A stretch of 64,000 bases of DNA, taken from the NCBI GenBank assembly GCA_016195985.1, contig JACPYP010000003.1:81763-145762 (forward strand), given 5' to 3'. Shown here in pieces: positions 1 to 9,727 of this stretch. The first letter of the stretch is position 1. Every line of letters begins with the position of its first letter. The stretch is from Acidobacteriota bacterium. Lineage in GTDB: Bacteria > Acidobacteriota > Holophagae > Holophagales > Holophagaceae. The translations under genes and the position numbers were made by a program. Under the pieces are notes generated by a model that saw nothing but the letters and a program-made list of their open reading frames with translations, was not told where the DNA came from and made no database searches.

Positions 1-2
1 AC

Positions 3-1118
3 GAGATCATTCCGACTTTCAACCTCATCACCACCTACGGCTTCGGCAAGCGCCTGGCGGGCTGGGCCCTGCGCACCTGCTATCGCGTGCGCATCGGCCG
101 CAGCGCTGAGGCCGCATTGAACCGGATCCCCCGGGACGCCTCCGTGGTCTACGTCATGAACCACCGCAGCAACGCGGACTACCTGCTGGTGGCCTTCCTG
201 CTGGCCAACCGCGTGTCGATCTCCTACGCCGTGGGCGAGTGGGCGCGGGTCTGGCCCCTGGAGCGCCTCTTCCGCAGCTTCGGATCCTTCTTCGTGCGGC
301 GCCGCTTCCGCGATCCGCTCTACCACGCGGTGCTGGAGCGCTACGTGCAGCGGGCCGTGGCCCAGGGCACCACCCAGGGCATCTTCATCGAGGGCGGCCT
401 GAGCCGGGACGGCCGCCTCCAGGGCCCCAAGCTGGGCCTGCTGGACTACATGCTCCGCGCCGGAGCGAAGGATCTGGTGTTCATCCCTGTGGGCATCAAC
501 TACGACCGCGTGGTGGAGGACAGCAACCTGGTGAGAGAATCCCTGGGCAAGCCCCGGCGCAGCCCCCTGGCGCTTTTGCGCCGCACCTCGCTGTGGTTGG
601 TGGGCCTGGTCTGGCGGGGTGCCACGGGACGCTTCCACCGCTTCGGCTACGCGGTGGCCAATTTCGGCCGGCCCATCCATGCCCGGGCGGCCCTCGAAGG
701 CGCGGACCTCCGCTCCCTGGACTGGGAGGCCCGGCGGCCCCTGCTGGAGGCGGTGGCGGATTCCCTGCTGCGGGCCGTGGGCGCCGAGGTGCCCATTCCG
801 CCCGTGGCCGCCGTGGCCTGGGCGTTCCGGTGGCAGGGAGATCCCGCCTCGGGGCTCACGTTGGGCCGCGCCCAGCTGCGCGACCGCCTGCTGGCTGTCC
901 TGGCCGCGGCCCAGGAGCGGGGCCTCCCCCTCTACCTGCCCCGGGGCTCCTTCCAGCGCACCTTCGAGGTGGGCCTGCGCGTCCTGCTGCTGCGCCGCAT
1001 CCTCGTTCCCCAGGAAGGCCAGCTGCTCCTTCCGCCTCACAGGGCGCCCCTGCTGGACTACTACGCCCGCAGCGTGGAACACCTGCTGGGGAGCCTGCCC
1101 CTCCCTCCGCCCCCATAA
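3..1118 (+). CDS. PlsB-like glycerophospholipid acyltransferase, 5'-truncated
   Basis: The reading frame is open from the window edge, so the N-terminus is missing. The visible 371 residues contain the acyltransferase block NHRSNADY (the H-x4-D catalytic motif), then SFFVRRRFRD, GIFIEGGLSRDG and FIPVGINYDRVVED. This order matches the PlsB / DHAP-acyltransferase branch of the LPLAT superfamily, which acylates glycerol-3-phosphate or a related acceptor at the inner membrane. The C-terminal 130 residues follow the catalytic domain and are less recognisable. An internal ATG at 87 lies inside conserved-looking sequence without a ribosome binding site and is unlikely to be the start. A 1-acyl-glycerol-3-phosphate acyltransferase is the main alternative. 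Confidence 0.8.
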   Translation, partial: EIIPTFNLITTYGFGKRLAGWALRTCYRVRIGRSAEAALNRIPRDASVVYVMNHRSNADYLLVAFLLANRVSISYAVGEWARVWPLERLFRSFGSFFVRRRFRDPLYHAVLERYVQRAVAQGTTQGIFIEGGLSRDGRLQGPKLGLLDYMLRAGAKDLVFIPVGINYDRVVEDSNLVRESLGKPRRSPLALLRRTSLWLVGLVWRGATGRFHRFGYAVANFGRPIHARAALEGADLRSLDWEARRPLLEAVADSLLRAVGAEVPIPPVAAVAWAFRWQGDPASGLTLGRAQLRDRLLAVLAAAQERGLPLYLPRGSFQRTFEVGLRVLLLRRILVPQEGQLLLPPHRAPLLDYYARSVEHLLGSLPLPPPP

Positions 1119-1243
1119 GATCCCGCATCCAATTCATTTCCCAGCTTCAACCGCATGGGGCGGACCCTGGTCCAACTCATGCGCCCTTGCGGTATCCAGC
1201 CAGAGTCCCCACCCTTGGGTTTACCCCGGTTCAAGGAGTCCCC

Positions 1244-2446
1244 ATGACCCCCCGCTCCACCCTCCTCCCCGGTAGCATTCTCGGCGCGCTTGGCCTGCTG
1301 GCCCTGCTCGCCTGCTCCAGCTCGGACAGCCACGGCCCCTCCTACGCCGAAGTGGTGAACGCCATGGCCGTGGCCGACATCGATGGCAACGGCCGGCCCG
1401 ACATCCTCGGTCTCGTGTCCACCGACATCGGCGGCAAGAGCGCCCAGGGCTACGTGTCCACGCGGCTCCAGGACGACCCGGGCAGCTTCGTGCTGCCCAC
1501 GCGCTTTGGGGTGGGACGCGCCCCCGCCAACCTGGTCGCGGCGGACGTGAACGGCGACGGCCGGCCGGACCTGGTGGTGGCCAATGCCGACGACCAGACC
1601 ATCTCCGTGCGCCTGGCCGATCCTGCGAAACCGGGCTTCTTCCTGTCCGCCACGGTCCTGGCCACGCCGGGCCGCACCCCGCTGGACGTGGCGGTGGGCG
1701 ATCTGGACGGCGACGGCCACGCCGACATCGCCGTGGCGGCCAGCGGCGCCAACACGGTGCTGATCTTCATGCAGACCGCGTCCGGCAGCTTCGGCGCCCC
1801 GCTCTCCTTCGCCGTGGGCGGCGACCCCCAGGCCGTGACCGTGGCGGATCTCGATGGGGACGGCCACCCGGACATCGCCGTGGCCACCGCCGCCAACGCC
1901 GTGTCCGTGCTGCGCCAGCTCATCTTCGCCCCCACTTTCGTGGCCCAAAGCGCCGTGGACTACCCCACGGGCGTCCACCCCGTGGCCATCAAGGCGGCGG
2001 ATCTGCACGGCACCGGCAAGCTGGACCTCCTCACCGCCAATTGGGGCGCCGACACCAACCCCAACAGCCAGGGGCTCAGCGTGCTGGCACAGACAACGCC
2101 CGGCGTGTTTGCCGCGCCCGTCCACTACGCCACCGACTACCGGGCCGCCGCCCTGGCCGTGGGCGATCTGAACGGCGACGGCAAGCTGGATGTGGCGGTG
2201 GCGGCGGAAGGCTTGCCCGGCTTCCCCGGGGCCGTGTCTGTCTTCCTGCAGGATGCCGCCACGCCCGGCAGCCTGGCCGGGGCCGTGAACTACCGCGGGG
2301 CCTGGGGGCCCATGGGCGTGGCCCTGGCCGACATGGATGGCGATGGCCGCCCGGACCTGGTGCTGGCCGATGGCGACATCGTGGTGCGGCTGAACAGCTC
2401 CACCCCCCCCGGCACCTTCGGCCCGCCCAATTTCTTCTACAACTGA
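1244..2446 (+). CDS. FG-GAP/VCBS repeat lipoprotein
   Basis: A 400-residue protein begins at an ATG preceded by AAGGAG. The N-terminus is a lipoprotein signal ending in the lipobox LLAC (Cys about residue 23), followed by a serine-rich linker. The rest is about seven calcium-binding FG-GAP/VCBS motifs of the type DxDGDGxxDI: DIDGNGRPDI, DVNGDGRPDL, DLDGDGHADI, DLDGDGHPDI, DLHGTGKLDL, DLNGDGKLDV and DMDGDGRPDL. Such repeats fold as an integrin-like beta-propeller, so a surface or periplasmic binding role is likely; the ligand is unknown. The frame stays open far upstream to 239, but that part is an out-of-frame shadow of the acyltransferase. A strong hairpin terminator follows 22 bp after the stop. 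Confidence 0.85.
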   Translation: MTPRSTLLPGSILGALGLLALLACSSSDSHGPSYAEVVNAMAVADIDGNGRPDILGLVSTDIGGKSAQGYVSTRLQDDPGSFVLPTRFGVGRAPANLVAADVNGDGRPDLVVANADDQTISVRLADPAKPGFFLSATVLATPGRTPLDVAVGDLDGDGHADIAVAASGANTVLIFMQTASGSFGAPLSFAVGGDPQAVTVADLDGDGHPDIAVATAANAVSVLRQLIFAPTFVAQSAVDYPTGVHPVAIKAADLHGTGKLDLLTANWGADTNPNSQGLSVLAQTTPGVFAAPVHYATDYRAAALAVGDLNGDGKLDVAVAAEGLPGFPGAVSVFLQDAATPGSLAGAVNYRGAWGPMGVALADMDGDGRPDLVLADGDIVVRLNSSTPPGTFGPPNFFYN

Positions 2447-2468
2447 GGCGAACCCAAGTGTTACAGGC

Positions 2469-2501
2469 AAGCAAAAACCCGGCTCTGCCGGGTTTTTGCT
2501 T
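2469..2501 (+). terminator. Rho-independent terminator after the FG-GAP gene
   Basis: A perfect 15-bp stem with a 3-nt loop (TCT), whose right arm contains a TTTTT run inside GGGTTTTTGCTT. It sits 22 bp downstream of the lipoprotein stop. Its symmetric A/T runs mean it could also act on the converging hsp20 transcript. Confidence 0.85.
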
Positions 2502-2508
2502 GGGGGGA

Positions 2509-2533
2509 TCCGGGGGGGCATCACCCCCCCGGA
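2509..2533 (-). terminator. GC-rich hairpin downstream of hsp20
   Basis: A perfect 10-bp stem (TCCGGGGGGG / CCCCCCCGGA) with a 5-nt loop lies 6 bp beyond the hsp20 stop on the minus strand. There is no T-run directly after it, but the next element downstream on that strand is the A/T-flanked hairpin at 2469-2501, so the two may work together as a bidirectional terminator. Confidence 0.5.
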
Positions 2534-2539
2534 CAGCAT

Positions 2540-3001
2540 TCACCCCAAGCTGACGCTGATCTTGCGGGGCCGCACTTCCGGGCGCTTGGGCACCATCAGT
2601 GTGAGCACGCCGTTCCGGAGTTCGGCCACCACCTTCTCGCCCTCCACGTCCTCGGGCAGGGTGAAGGTGCGGCTGAAGCGGCCGTGGCTTCGCTCCGCCA
2701 GATGGATGCGCTCGCCTTCCAGGAGGGTCCCCTCGTCGCGCTTGCCGGCCACGGTCAGGCGGCTGCCTTCGAGGCTGATTTCCAGATCCGCTTCCAGGAT
2801 GCCCGGCAGATCGGCCCGGAACTGGTAGGCATCGGGGCTTTCCTTCACGTCGAAGCTGGGCATGAAGGCCGTGGGAACCCCGGGGGTGCTGTAGTCCAGG
2901 AGCGGATCCCAGCGCAGAAAGTCGCGCATGAGGCGGAAGGGCTCCAGGGAGGCGGCCGTGGCGGGGACCGCCTGGGGGGTGCGGGTGCGAAGGATGGTCA
3001 T
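2540..3001 (-). CDS. Small heat shock protein, Hsp20/alpha-crystallin family
   Basis: An ATP-independent holdase that binds unfolding proteins in the cytoplasm. The 153-residue product has an N-terminal arm (FRLMRDFLRWDPLL), an alpha-crystallin domain from about residue 48 (SFDVKESPDAYQFRADLPG), the segment LTVAGKRDEGTLLEGERIH, and the conserved AELRNGVLTLMVPK near the end. The start at 3001 is chosen because GGAGG lies 5 bp upstream; the frame extends to 3046 but those extra 15 residues have no ribosome binding site. It is divergent from the HtrA gene, and each has its own TTGACA-type promoter in the shared 180-bp gap. No CIRCE or HAIR-like operator was recognised. Confidence 0.92.
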   Translation of the reverse strand: MTILRTRTPQAVPATAASLEPFRLMRDFLRWDPLLDYSTPGVPTAFMPSFDVKESPDAYQFRADLPGILEADLEISLEGSRLTVAGKRDEGTLLEGERIHLAERSHGRFSRTFTLPEDVEGEKVVAELRNGVLTLMVPKRPEVRPRKISVSLG

Positions 3002-3065
3002 GAGGTCCTCCATGAGATGGGGAGAACGACCCCTGGGCGTACCCATGATGTCGTTTCCGAATAAA

Positions 3066-3093
3066 ATCTTAGTGCTATTGAATCACATGTCAA
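3066..3093 (-). promoter_or_regulatory. Predicted sigma70-type promoter of hsp20
   Basis: Read on the minus strand, TTGACA (top 3088-3093) is followed after 16 bp by TAAGAT (top 3066-3071). This places the transcript start about 50-60 bp upstream of the chosen ATG. Prediction from sequence only. Confidence 0.55.
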
Positions 3094-3135
3094 GACGGGT
3101 CGATTAATTCTTGTTAACCCCATGTTTTGCAGGTC

Positions 3136-3163
3136 TTGACACCGGCCGTGAGGCGGGTAGATT
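3136..3163 (+). promoter_or_regulatory. Predicted sigma70-type promoter of the HtrA gene
   Basis: TTGACA at 3136-3141, a 16-bp spacer and TAGATT at 3158-3163, ending 19 bp before the HtrA start codon. The predicted leader would be very short, just long enough to include GGAGG. Prediction only. Confidence 0.5.
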
Positions 3164-3182
3164 GGCTGCGTTTGGAGGTCCC

Positions 3183-4273
<1,091 letters not shown>

Positions 4274-4277
<4 letters not shown>

Positions 4278-4330
4278 GGTCTGTTTTCAAAGTGGATACG
4301 ACCACACCCCACTTTGAAAACAGACCCTAA
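4274..4330. terminator. 22-bp perfect inverted repeat between convergent genes
   Basis: Arms 4274-4295 and 4309-4330 are perfect reverse complements around a 13-nt loop. Each arm begins with TTAG, and that TAG is the stop codon of the HtrA gene on the plus strand and of the SRPBCC gene on the minus strand. Each right arm reads ...CTTTGAAAACAGACCC, with no uninterrupted T-run. A bidirectional terminator is the simplest reading. Confidence 0.65.
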
Positions 4331-4758
4331 CCGCTCTCCAAGGCCTCGGCGATGCGCTTGGTGTGCGACACCGAGCTGCGGATGAGGTCCAGCAGCTCTT
4401 GGGGATCCCGCTCCTCCACGCAACCGGGACGCAGGGTCCAATCCAGTTCGAAGACCAGTTCGGTCCGCCCCTCCGCATCCTTCTGGAGGTGGTTGACCAC
4501 CTGGCCTTCGTACAGCGGATGGTCCAACAGGGTGAATGTGACGGTTCGCGCGGAGGGGTGGGGCACCACCCGCTCCCGGAAGGTGACCCCGCCAGGCAGC
4601 ACCAACTGCCGGACCATGGCCTCAGGGCCGCGCTCCAGGATGTCCACGCCGAGCGCATCCTCGATGTAGCGCTGCGGATGGTCCATCTTGTCCAGAAGCA
4701 CCGCCCAGACGGATTCCGCCGAGGCGAAAACGGAGGTGCTGACGCGATAGAAGGGCAT
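4327..4758 (-). CDS. SRPBCC-fold protein, DUF1857/AtaL-like
   Basis: About 143 residues. The pattern of an N-terminal strand (YRVSTSVFASAESVWAVLLDKMDHPQRYI), the central EGP..VRQLVLPGGVTFRERVV, and a C-terminal helix (DLIRSSVSHTKRIAEALE) resembles the AtaL-like DUF1857 group of the START/SRPBCC superfamily. These bind hydrophobic ligands in a helix-grip pocket; the ligand is unknown. The start is uncertain: ATG codons at 4803, 4794 and 4758 are in frame, and none has a well-spaced ribosome binding site (GGGAGGA sits only about 1 nt before the 4794 ATG). I use 4758 because similarity seems to begin there. It lies 73 bp after hydA on the same strand and could be co-transcribed. Confidence 0.65.
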   Translation of the reverse strand: MPFYRVSTSVFASAESVWAVLLDKMDHPQRYIEDALGVDILERGPEAMVRQLVLPGGVTFRERVVPHPSARTVTFTLLDHPLYEGQVVNHLQKDAEGRTELVFELDWTLRPGCVEERDPQELLDLIRSSVSHTKRIAEALESG

Positions 4759-4831
4759 GAAAAGTCCGAAGGGTAACCCCCAAGCTAGGTCCATTCCTCC
4801 CATGGCGCCACAGGGCCGCGGCGGAACCGGT

Positions 4832-6676
4832 TCAGTGGTGCATGCCCCTCGGGTGGTAGCGGGTATGCAGCAGGTGGTGGGATTTCTCCCCCAGGGGCGC
4901 GCCCAGGAAACCCTCGTACAGGGCCGCGATGGCCGGGTTTTCATGGGACATGCGCACCTCCTTGCCTTCGTCCTCGGCAAAGATGGCCTTCATGCGCTCG
5001 CGCCGCACCTCGTTGGTGGTGAAGCGAGGCTGCCCCCCGCCGCCGATGCAGCCTCCCGGGCAGGACATCACCTCGATGAAGTGGTAGGCCTTCTGGCCTG
5101 ACTGAACCTGCGCGATGAGCTTTTCGGCGTTGGCCAGGCCATGGGCCACGGCCACCTTCAGCGTCTGTCCCTGCAGGAAGGACCATTCGGGCACGGCACT
5201 GGGAATGGTGATGGCCATCTCTTTGACGCCCTCCAGGCCTTCGATGGGCGTCACGTGCAGCTTTTCGAAGGGGAAGGGCTGCCCCGTCACCAAGCACCAC
5301 ACCGTGCGAAGGGCCGCTTCCATGACGCCGCCGGTGTTGGCGAAGATGTCCGCCGCGCCCGAGCTCATGCCCATGGGCTGGTCCATGGGTTCGTCGGGAA
5401 GCACCGCGAAATCCAGGCCCGACTGCGTGATCATGCGGCCCAGCTCGCGGGTGGTGAGCACCGCGTCCACGTCCTGGAAGCCGCTGGCATTCATCTCGGG
5501 CCGCTGGGCCTCGAACTTCTTGGCCGTGCAGGGCATCACCGACACCACATAGAGATCCTCGGGCCGGCAGCCGATGGATTCGGCGTAGTAGGTCTTGGCC
5601 AGGGCGCCGAACATCTGCTGGGGCGACTTGGCCGTGGACAGGTTGGGCAGAAGATCCTCGTGGTTGTGCTCCGCGAACTTGATCCAGCCCGGACAGCAGC
5701 TGGTGAACTGGGGCAAGGCCACGGGCTTCTGATCCACCAGCGCGGCCTTCAGGCGCATGAGCAGCTCGGTGCCTTCCTCGATGATCGTGAGATCCGCCGT
5801 GAAATTGGTATCGAAGACCGCATCGAAACCCAGCCGGCGCAGGGCCGCGGACATCTTCCCGGTGACCAGGCTGCCCGCGGGCAGGCCGAAGCACTCGCCC
5901 AGGCCCGCGCGGATGGCGGGCGCGGTCTGCACGATGACGCGCTTGGCGGGATCGCTGAGGGCGGCCCACACCCGCTCGATGTGGTCCTTCTCGGTGATGG
6001 CCGCCGTGGGGCATACGGCCGCGCACTGGCCGCACTGCACGCAGGCCACGCGGTCAAGCATCTGGCCGAAGGCCGGGGCGGCCACGCACTCGAAGCCGCG
6101 GTCCTGGGCCCAGAGGGCGCCGGTGGCCTGGATGTCGCTGCACACCGTGATGCAGCGGCGGCACATGATGCATTTGGCGGAATCGCGGTCCAGGGCGGGC
6201 GTGCTCTGGTCGATGATGCGGCGATGCTTGGCGCCGGTGAAATGCAGTTCCCGGATGTCAAGATCCCGGGCCTCGGCCAGGAATTCGCAGTCGTGCGATC
6301 GGACGCAGGTCTGGCAGTCGCCTTCGTGGTCCGAAAGCAGCAGTTCCATCACCGTGCGCCGCGCGGCGCGCACCTTGGGCGTGGCGGTGCGGATCTTCAA
6401 TCCTTCGGAGACGGGCATGGAGCAGGAGGCCTGCAGGGCCTTGGCCCCCTCCACTTCCACGAGGCAGACCCGGCATCCACCCACCACGTGCACCCCTTCG
6501 AGGTAGCACAGCGAAGGGATGCGGATGCCCGCCAGCCTCGCCGCATTGAGGACGGAGGTGCCCTCGGGAACCACCACTTCGCAGTGGTCGATGGTGAGCT
6601 TGATCATCGAAACCCCCTGGCCCTGCCGGGCGGCGGCGTCGGTCGGAGAGGAGGGGCGAACCGTCGTGGTGGGCAT
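4832..6676 (-). CDS. hydA: [FeFe] hydrogenase catalytic subunit, group A HydA
   Basis: A 614-residue iron-only hydrogenase that interconverts protons and H2. In order: a [2Fe-2S] plant-ferredoxin domain (CYLEGVHVVGGCRVC), a His-Cys [4Fe-4S] site (DHEGDCQTCVRSHDC), a 2[4Fe-4S] domain (KCIMCRRCITVC and ACVQCGQCAAVCPT), then the H-cluster domain with L1 TSCCPGW (about 325), L2 MPCTAKK (about 381) and L3 MSCPGGCIGGGGQP (about 537). The end (HENPAIAALYEGFLGAPLGEKSHHLL) is the small-subunit tail. All H-cluster ligands, including the proton-relay Cys of TSCC, are present. The start at 6676 has GGAGG 5 nt upstream and its ATG overlaps the hydB stop (TGATG). A second possible start is the ATG at 6607, also behind a GGGG run. 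Maturation genes hydEFG are not in the window. Confidence 0.93.
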   Translation of the reverse strand: MPTTTVRPSSPTDAAARQGQGVSMIKLTIDHCEVVVPEGTSVLNAARLAGIRIPSLCYLEGVHVVGGCRVCLVEVEGAKALQASCSMPVSEGLKIRTATPKVRAARRTVMELLLSDHEGDCQTCVRSHDCEFLAEARDLDIRELHFTGAKHRRIIDQSTPALDRDSAKCIMCRRCITVCSDIQATGALWAQDRGFECVAAPAFGQMLDRVACVQCGQCAAVCPTAAITEKDHIERVWAALSDPAKRVIVQTAPAIRAGLGECFGLPAGSLVTGKMSAALRRLGFDAVFDTNFTADLTIIEEGTELLMRLKAALVDQKPVALPQFTSCCPGWIKFAEHNHEDLLPNLSTAKSPQQMFGALAKTYYAESIGCRPEDLYVVSVMPCTAKKFEAQRPEMNASGFQDVDAVLTTRELGRMITQSGLDFAVLPDEPMDQPMGMSSGAADIFANTGGVMEAALRTVWCLVTGQPFPFEKLHVTPIEGLEGVKEMAITIPSAVPEWSFLQGQTLKVAVAHGLANAEKLIAQVQSGQKAYHFIEVMSCPGGCIGGGGQPRFTTNEVRRERMKAIFAEDEGKEVRMSHENPAIAALYEGFLGAPLGEKSHHLLHTRYHPRGMHH

Positions 6677-9600
6677 CAGTCCTCCGATTCCCGGTAGTCG
6701 CAGCGGAGGCAGCGGCGGGCTTCGCAAACAGCCACCTGCCCGGTCCAGGACTGCTCCACCTCGTTGAAGTTCTCGCGGCGGCGCTCCACAGGCAGAAGCT
6801 CCATGCGGGCGCGGGGATACTTGGCCGGTTCGGCATCCGGATCGAAGGGCACCTCGCAGGTCTTCTCCTTCTGCCAGAAGGCGTGCTCGGCGCCCGTGAA
6901 CTGGGCGTCCATGGCCACGGCCGCCCGTTCGCCCGCCGCCACCGCCTCCACCACGGAGGCCGGGCCCGTCACCGCATCACCGCCGCAGAAAAGCCAGTCG
7001 AGGCAGGTTCGGCCCGTGTGGGGATCCGCCGCGATGAAACCCTCGCGGGTGAGGGGAACCTGTAGGCCGCCCAGGATATCCGCCGCCTCCAGGCGCTGGC
7101 CGATGGCCGTGATGACCTGGTCCGCCAGGATGACGAAGGGCGGCTCCGGCGCGGCGGTGGGCCGGCGGCGCCCGCTCCGGTCGAACTCGCCCAGCGTCAT
7201 GGCCTGGCAGGACACACCGCTCACCATGCCCTCCCAGGTGAGGATTTCCAGCGGAGCGGTGAGGACGCGGATCTTCACGCCTTCGTTTTCGGCCTCTTCG
7301 ATTTCCTCCGCGTAGGCGGGCATCTCCTCCCGGGTGCGGCGGTAGAGCACGGTGACGGATTCCGCGCCGAGGCGAATGGCGGTGCGGGCCGTGTCGATGG
7401 CGGCATTGCCGCCGCCGACGACCACCACCTGCTGGCCCACAGGCACGGACCCGCGGATGTTGTAGTCGCGGAGGAAGCGGATGGCGTCCTCCACGCCGAT
7501 GGCATCCTCGCCGGGAACGCCCAGGTGCTGGCCCTTGGGCGCGCCCACGGCCAGGAACACGGATTCATAGCCATCGCCCCGCAGGCTTTCCAGCGTGAAA
7601 TCGCGGCCCAGGCGCGCATTGGTGGTGATGCGCACGCCCATGCGCTCGATCATGCGCACTTCCAGCGAGAGGATTTCGCGCGGCAGCCGGTAGGCGGGGA
7701 TGGTCTGCACGGGCATGCCGCCCGGGCGGCTCTCCGCCTCGAAGACCTGGGGCCGGTAGCCCAGGCGCGCCAGGAAGTAGGCGCAGGAGAGGCCCGCGGG
7801 ACCAGCGCCGATGATGGCCACCTTGCGTCTGGCGTTCGCCTCGTTGGGCCGGATCTCCGGATGCTGCATGGTGGCTTCCTCGTCCACCATGTAGCGCTTG
7901 ATGCCGCGGATGGAGAGGGCCTCGTCCACCATGCCGCGCCGGCATTTGTCTTCGCAGGTGTGGAAGCACACGCGAGCGCAGACGGCCGCAAAGGGGTTGC
8001 GCTCGCGGTGCAGGCGCAGGGCCTCGGCAATGCGGTTCTGGCCCACCAGGGCGATGAAGCCCGGCACGTCCACGTTGGCGGGGCAGGCGCTCTGGCAGGG
8101 CGCGCGGACCAGTTCGGGGCAGACGCCTGCGGCGCAACGCTTTTCGCGGATGTGGGCCTCGTACTCCGCGCGGAAGTGGCGGATGGTGGACAGCACGGGG
8201 TTGGGCGCGGTCTGGCCCAGGCCGCAGAGGGAGGTCTCGCGGATGATGCGGCCCAGCTCCTCCAGCTTCTCGATGTCGCCTTCCTCGCCCTTGCCGGTGC
8301 AGATGCGGTCCACGATCTCCAGCATGCGCTTGCTGCCGATGCGGCAGGGCGGGCACTTGCCGCAGGATTCATCCTGCACGAAGTCGAGGAAGAAGCGCGC
8401 CATGTCCACCATGCAGGTGTCCTCGTCCATGACGATGAGGCCGCCGGAGCCCATGATGGCGCCCAACTCCTGCAGGGCTTCGTAGTCCACGGGCACGTTC
8501 AGGTGCTGCACGGGGATGCAGCCTCCCGAAGGGCCGCCCAGCTGCGCGGCCTTGAACTTCTTGCCGCCGGGAATGCCGCCGCCCAGCTCGTAGATGATGT
8601 CGCCCAGGGGCGTGCCGATGGGGATCTCCACCAGGCCCGTATTGCGCACGGCGCCCGCCAGGGCGAAGACTTTGGTGCCCTTCGATTTCTCCGTTCCGAA
8701 ACTCGCGTACCAGGCGGATCCGCGCAGGATGATGGCGGGGATGCTGGCGTAGGTCTCCACGTTGTTCAGCATGCTGGGCTTACCCCAGAGGCCGGCCTGC
8801 GCGGGGAAGGGAGGTCGGGGTCGCGGCTCTCCGCGCTTGCCCTCGATGGAGGTCATGAGCGCCGTTTCCTCGCCGCATACGAAGGCGCCTGATCCCATGC
8901 GGATCTCCAGATCGAAGGAGAAGCCGCTGCCGAGGATGTTCGGACCCAGAAAGCCGTGCTGCCGAGCCTGCCCGATGGCGATGCCCAGGCGCTCCACGGC
9001 CAGAGGGTACTCGGCGCGGACATAGGCGTAGCCCTGCCCCGCCCCGATGGCGTAGCCCGCAATGGCCATGGCCTCGATGACGCTGTGGGGGTCGCCCTCC
9101 AGGATGCTGCGGTCCATGAAGGCGCCGGGATCGCCCTCGTCGCCGTTGCACAGCGCGTACTTCACCTCACCCGGCGAACGGCGGCAGAGCTCCCACTTCA
9201 GGCCCGTGGGGAAGCCCGCCCCGCCCCGCCCGCGAAGGCCCGAGGCCTTGATCTCGGCGATGACTTCATCGCTGGACATGCTGCGCAGCACCTTCTTCAG
9301 GGCCTCGTAGCCTTGGTGGGCGATGGCGTCCTCGATGCTGAGGGGATCGACCACGCCGCAGTTGCGCAGGGCGATCTTCTCCTGGCGGTGGAAGAAGGGG
9401 TTGTCCTGCACCCGGGCCATGGCGGCGCCCGTGTCGGGCTTGTGGCAAACCAGGCGGTCGAGGACTTCGCCGAGCGCCACCGTGCGGTCCACGATCTCGT
9501 CCACGTCCCCCAGGGCGAGCCCCTGGTAGAGGATGCCATCGGGCTCGCACCGCAGCACGGGGCCCCCCGCGCAGGGCCCCAGGCAGCCGGTCTCCACGAG

Positions 9601-9717
9601 CCTCACGTCGAGGCCCCGGCGAGCCAGCGCCTCGCGCAGCGCGGCGCCGAGCGGAACCGCTCCTGCCGCCACGCAGCCGGCGCCGGAACACAGATGAAGG
9701 GCCTGGATCCGCGTCAT
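6676..9717 (-). CDS. hydB: HydB-type NuoF-GltD fusion, NAD(P)H-linked hydrogenase flavoprotein
   Basis: A 1013-residue fusion. Residues 1-100 are a thioredoxin-like [2Fe-2S] domain (CSGAGC ... CLGPCAGG). Residues about 120-520 are NuoF-like: GLRGRGGAGFPTGLKWE for FMN/NADH, NGDEGDPGAFMDRSILEGDP, GAFVCGEETALMTSIEG, a SLBB segment, and CGKCPPCRIG...CGLG for a [4Fe-4S] cluster. From about 530 comes a GltD/NfnB-like half: the cysteine-rich CQSACPANVDVPGF ... CARVCFHTCEDKC, an FAD Rossmann motif VAIIGAGPAGLS, and a second dinucleotide motif VVVVGGGNAAIDTA. It ends in RCLRCDY. This half resembles the glutamate synthase small subunit, as described for group A2 (glutamate synthase-linked) hydrogenases. 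The start at 9717 has GAGGAGG upstream; an ATG at 9735 overlaps hydC. Confidence 0.9.
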   Translation of the reverse strand: MTRIQALHLCSGAGCVAAGAVPLGAALREALARRGLDVRLVETGCLGPCAGGPVLRCEPDGILYQGLALGDVDEIVDRTVALGEVLDRLVCHKPDTGAAMARVQDNPFFHRQEKIALRNCGVVDPLSIEDAIAHQGYEALKKVLRSMSSDEVIAEIKASGLRGRGGAGFPTGLKWELCRRSPGEVKYALCNGDEGDPGAFMDRSILEGDPHSVIEAMAIAGYAIGAGQGYAYVRAEYPLAVERLGIAIGQARQHGFLGPNILGSGFSFDLEIRMGSGAFVCGEETALMTSIEGKRGEPRPRPPFPAQAGLWGKPSMLNNVETYASIPAIILRGSAWYASFGTEKSKGTKVFALAGAVRNTGLVEIPIGTPLGDIIYELGGGIPGGKKFKAAQLGGPSGGCIPVQHLNVPVDYEALQELGAIMGSGGLIVMDEDTCMVDMARFFLDFVQDESCGKCPPCRIGSKRMLEIVDRICTGKGEEGDIEKLEELGRIIRETSLCGLGQTAPNPVLSTIRHFRAEYEAHIREKRCAAGVCPELVRAPCQSACPANVDVPGFIALVGQNRIAEALRLHRERNPFAAVCARVCFHTCEDKCRRGMVDEALSIRGIKRYMVDEEATMQHPEIRPNEANARRKVAIIGAGPAGLSCAYFLARLGYRPQVFEAESRPGGMPVQTIPAYRLPREILSLEVRMIERMGVRITTNARLGRDFTLESLRGDGYESVFLAVGAPKGQHLGVPGEDAIGVEDAIRFLRDYNIRGSVPVGQQVVVVGGGNAAIDTARTAIRLGAESVTVLYRRTREEMPAYAEEIEEAENEGVKIRVLTAPLEILTWEGMVSGVSCQAMTLGEFDRSGRRRPTAAPEPPFVILADQVITAIGQRLEAADILGGLQVPLTREGFIAADPHTGRTCLDWLFCGGDAVTGPASVVEAVAAGERAAVAMDAQFTGAEHAFWQKEKTCEVPFDPDAEPAKYPRARMELLPVERRRENFNEVEQSWTGQVAVCEARRCLRCDYRESED

Positions 9718-9727
9718 GGCCGCCTCC

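Noticed and set aside
239..1243. An N-terminal extension of the FG-GAP protein starting at 239
   Set aside because: This stretch is out of frame with the PlsB-like gene and low-complexity (Pro/Gly/Arg). The lipoprotein signal at 1244 with AAGGAG before it marks the true start.
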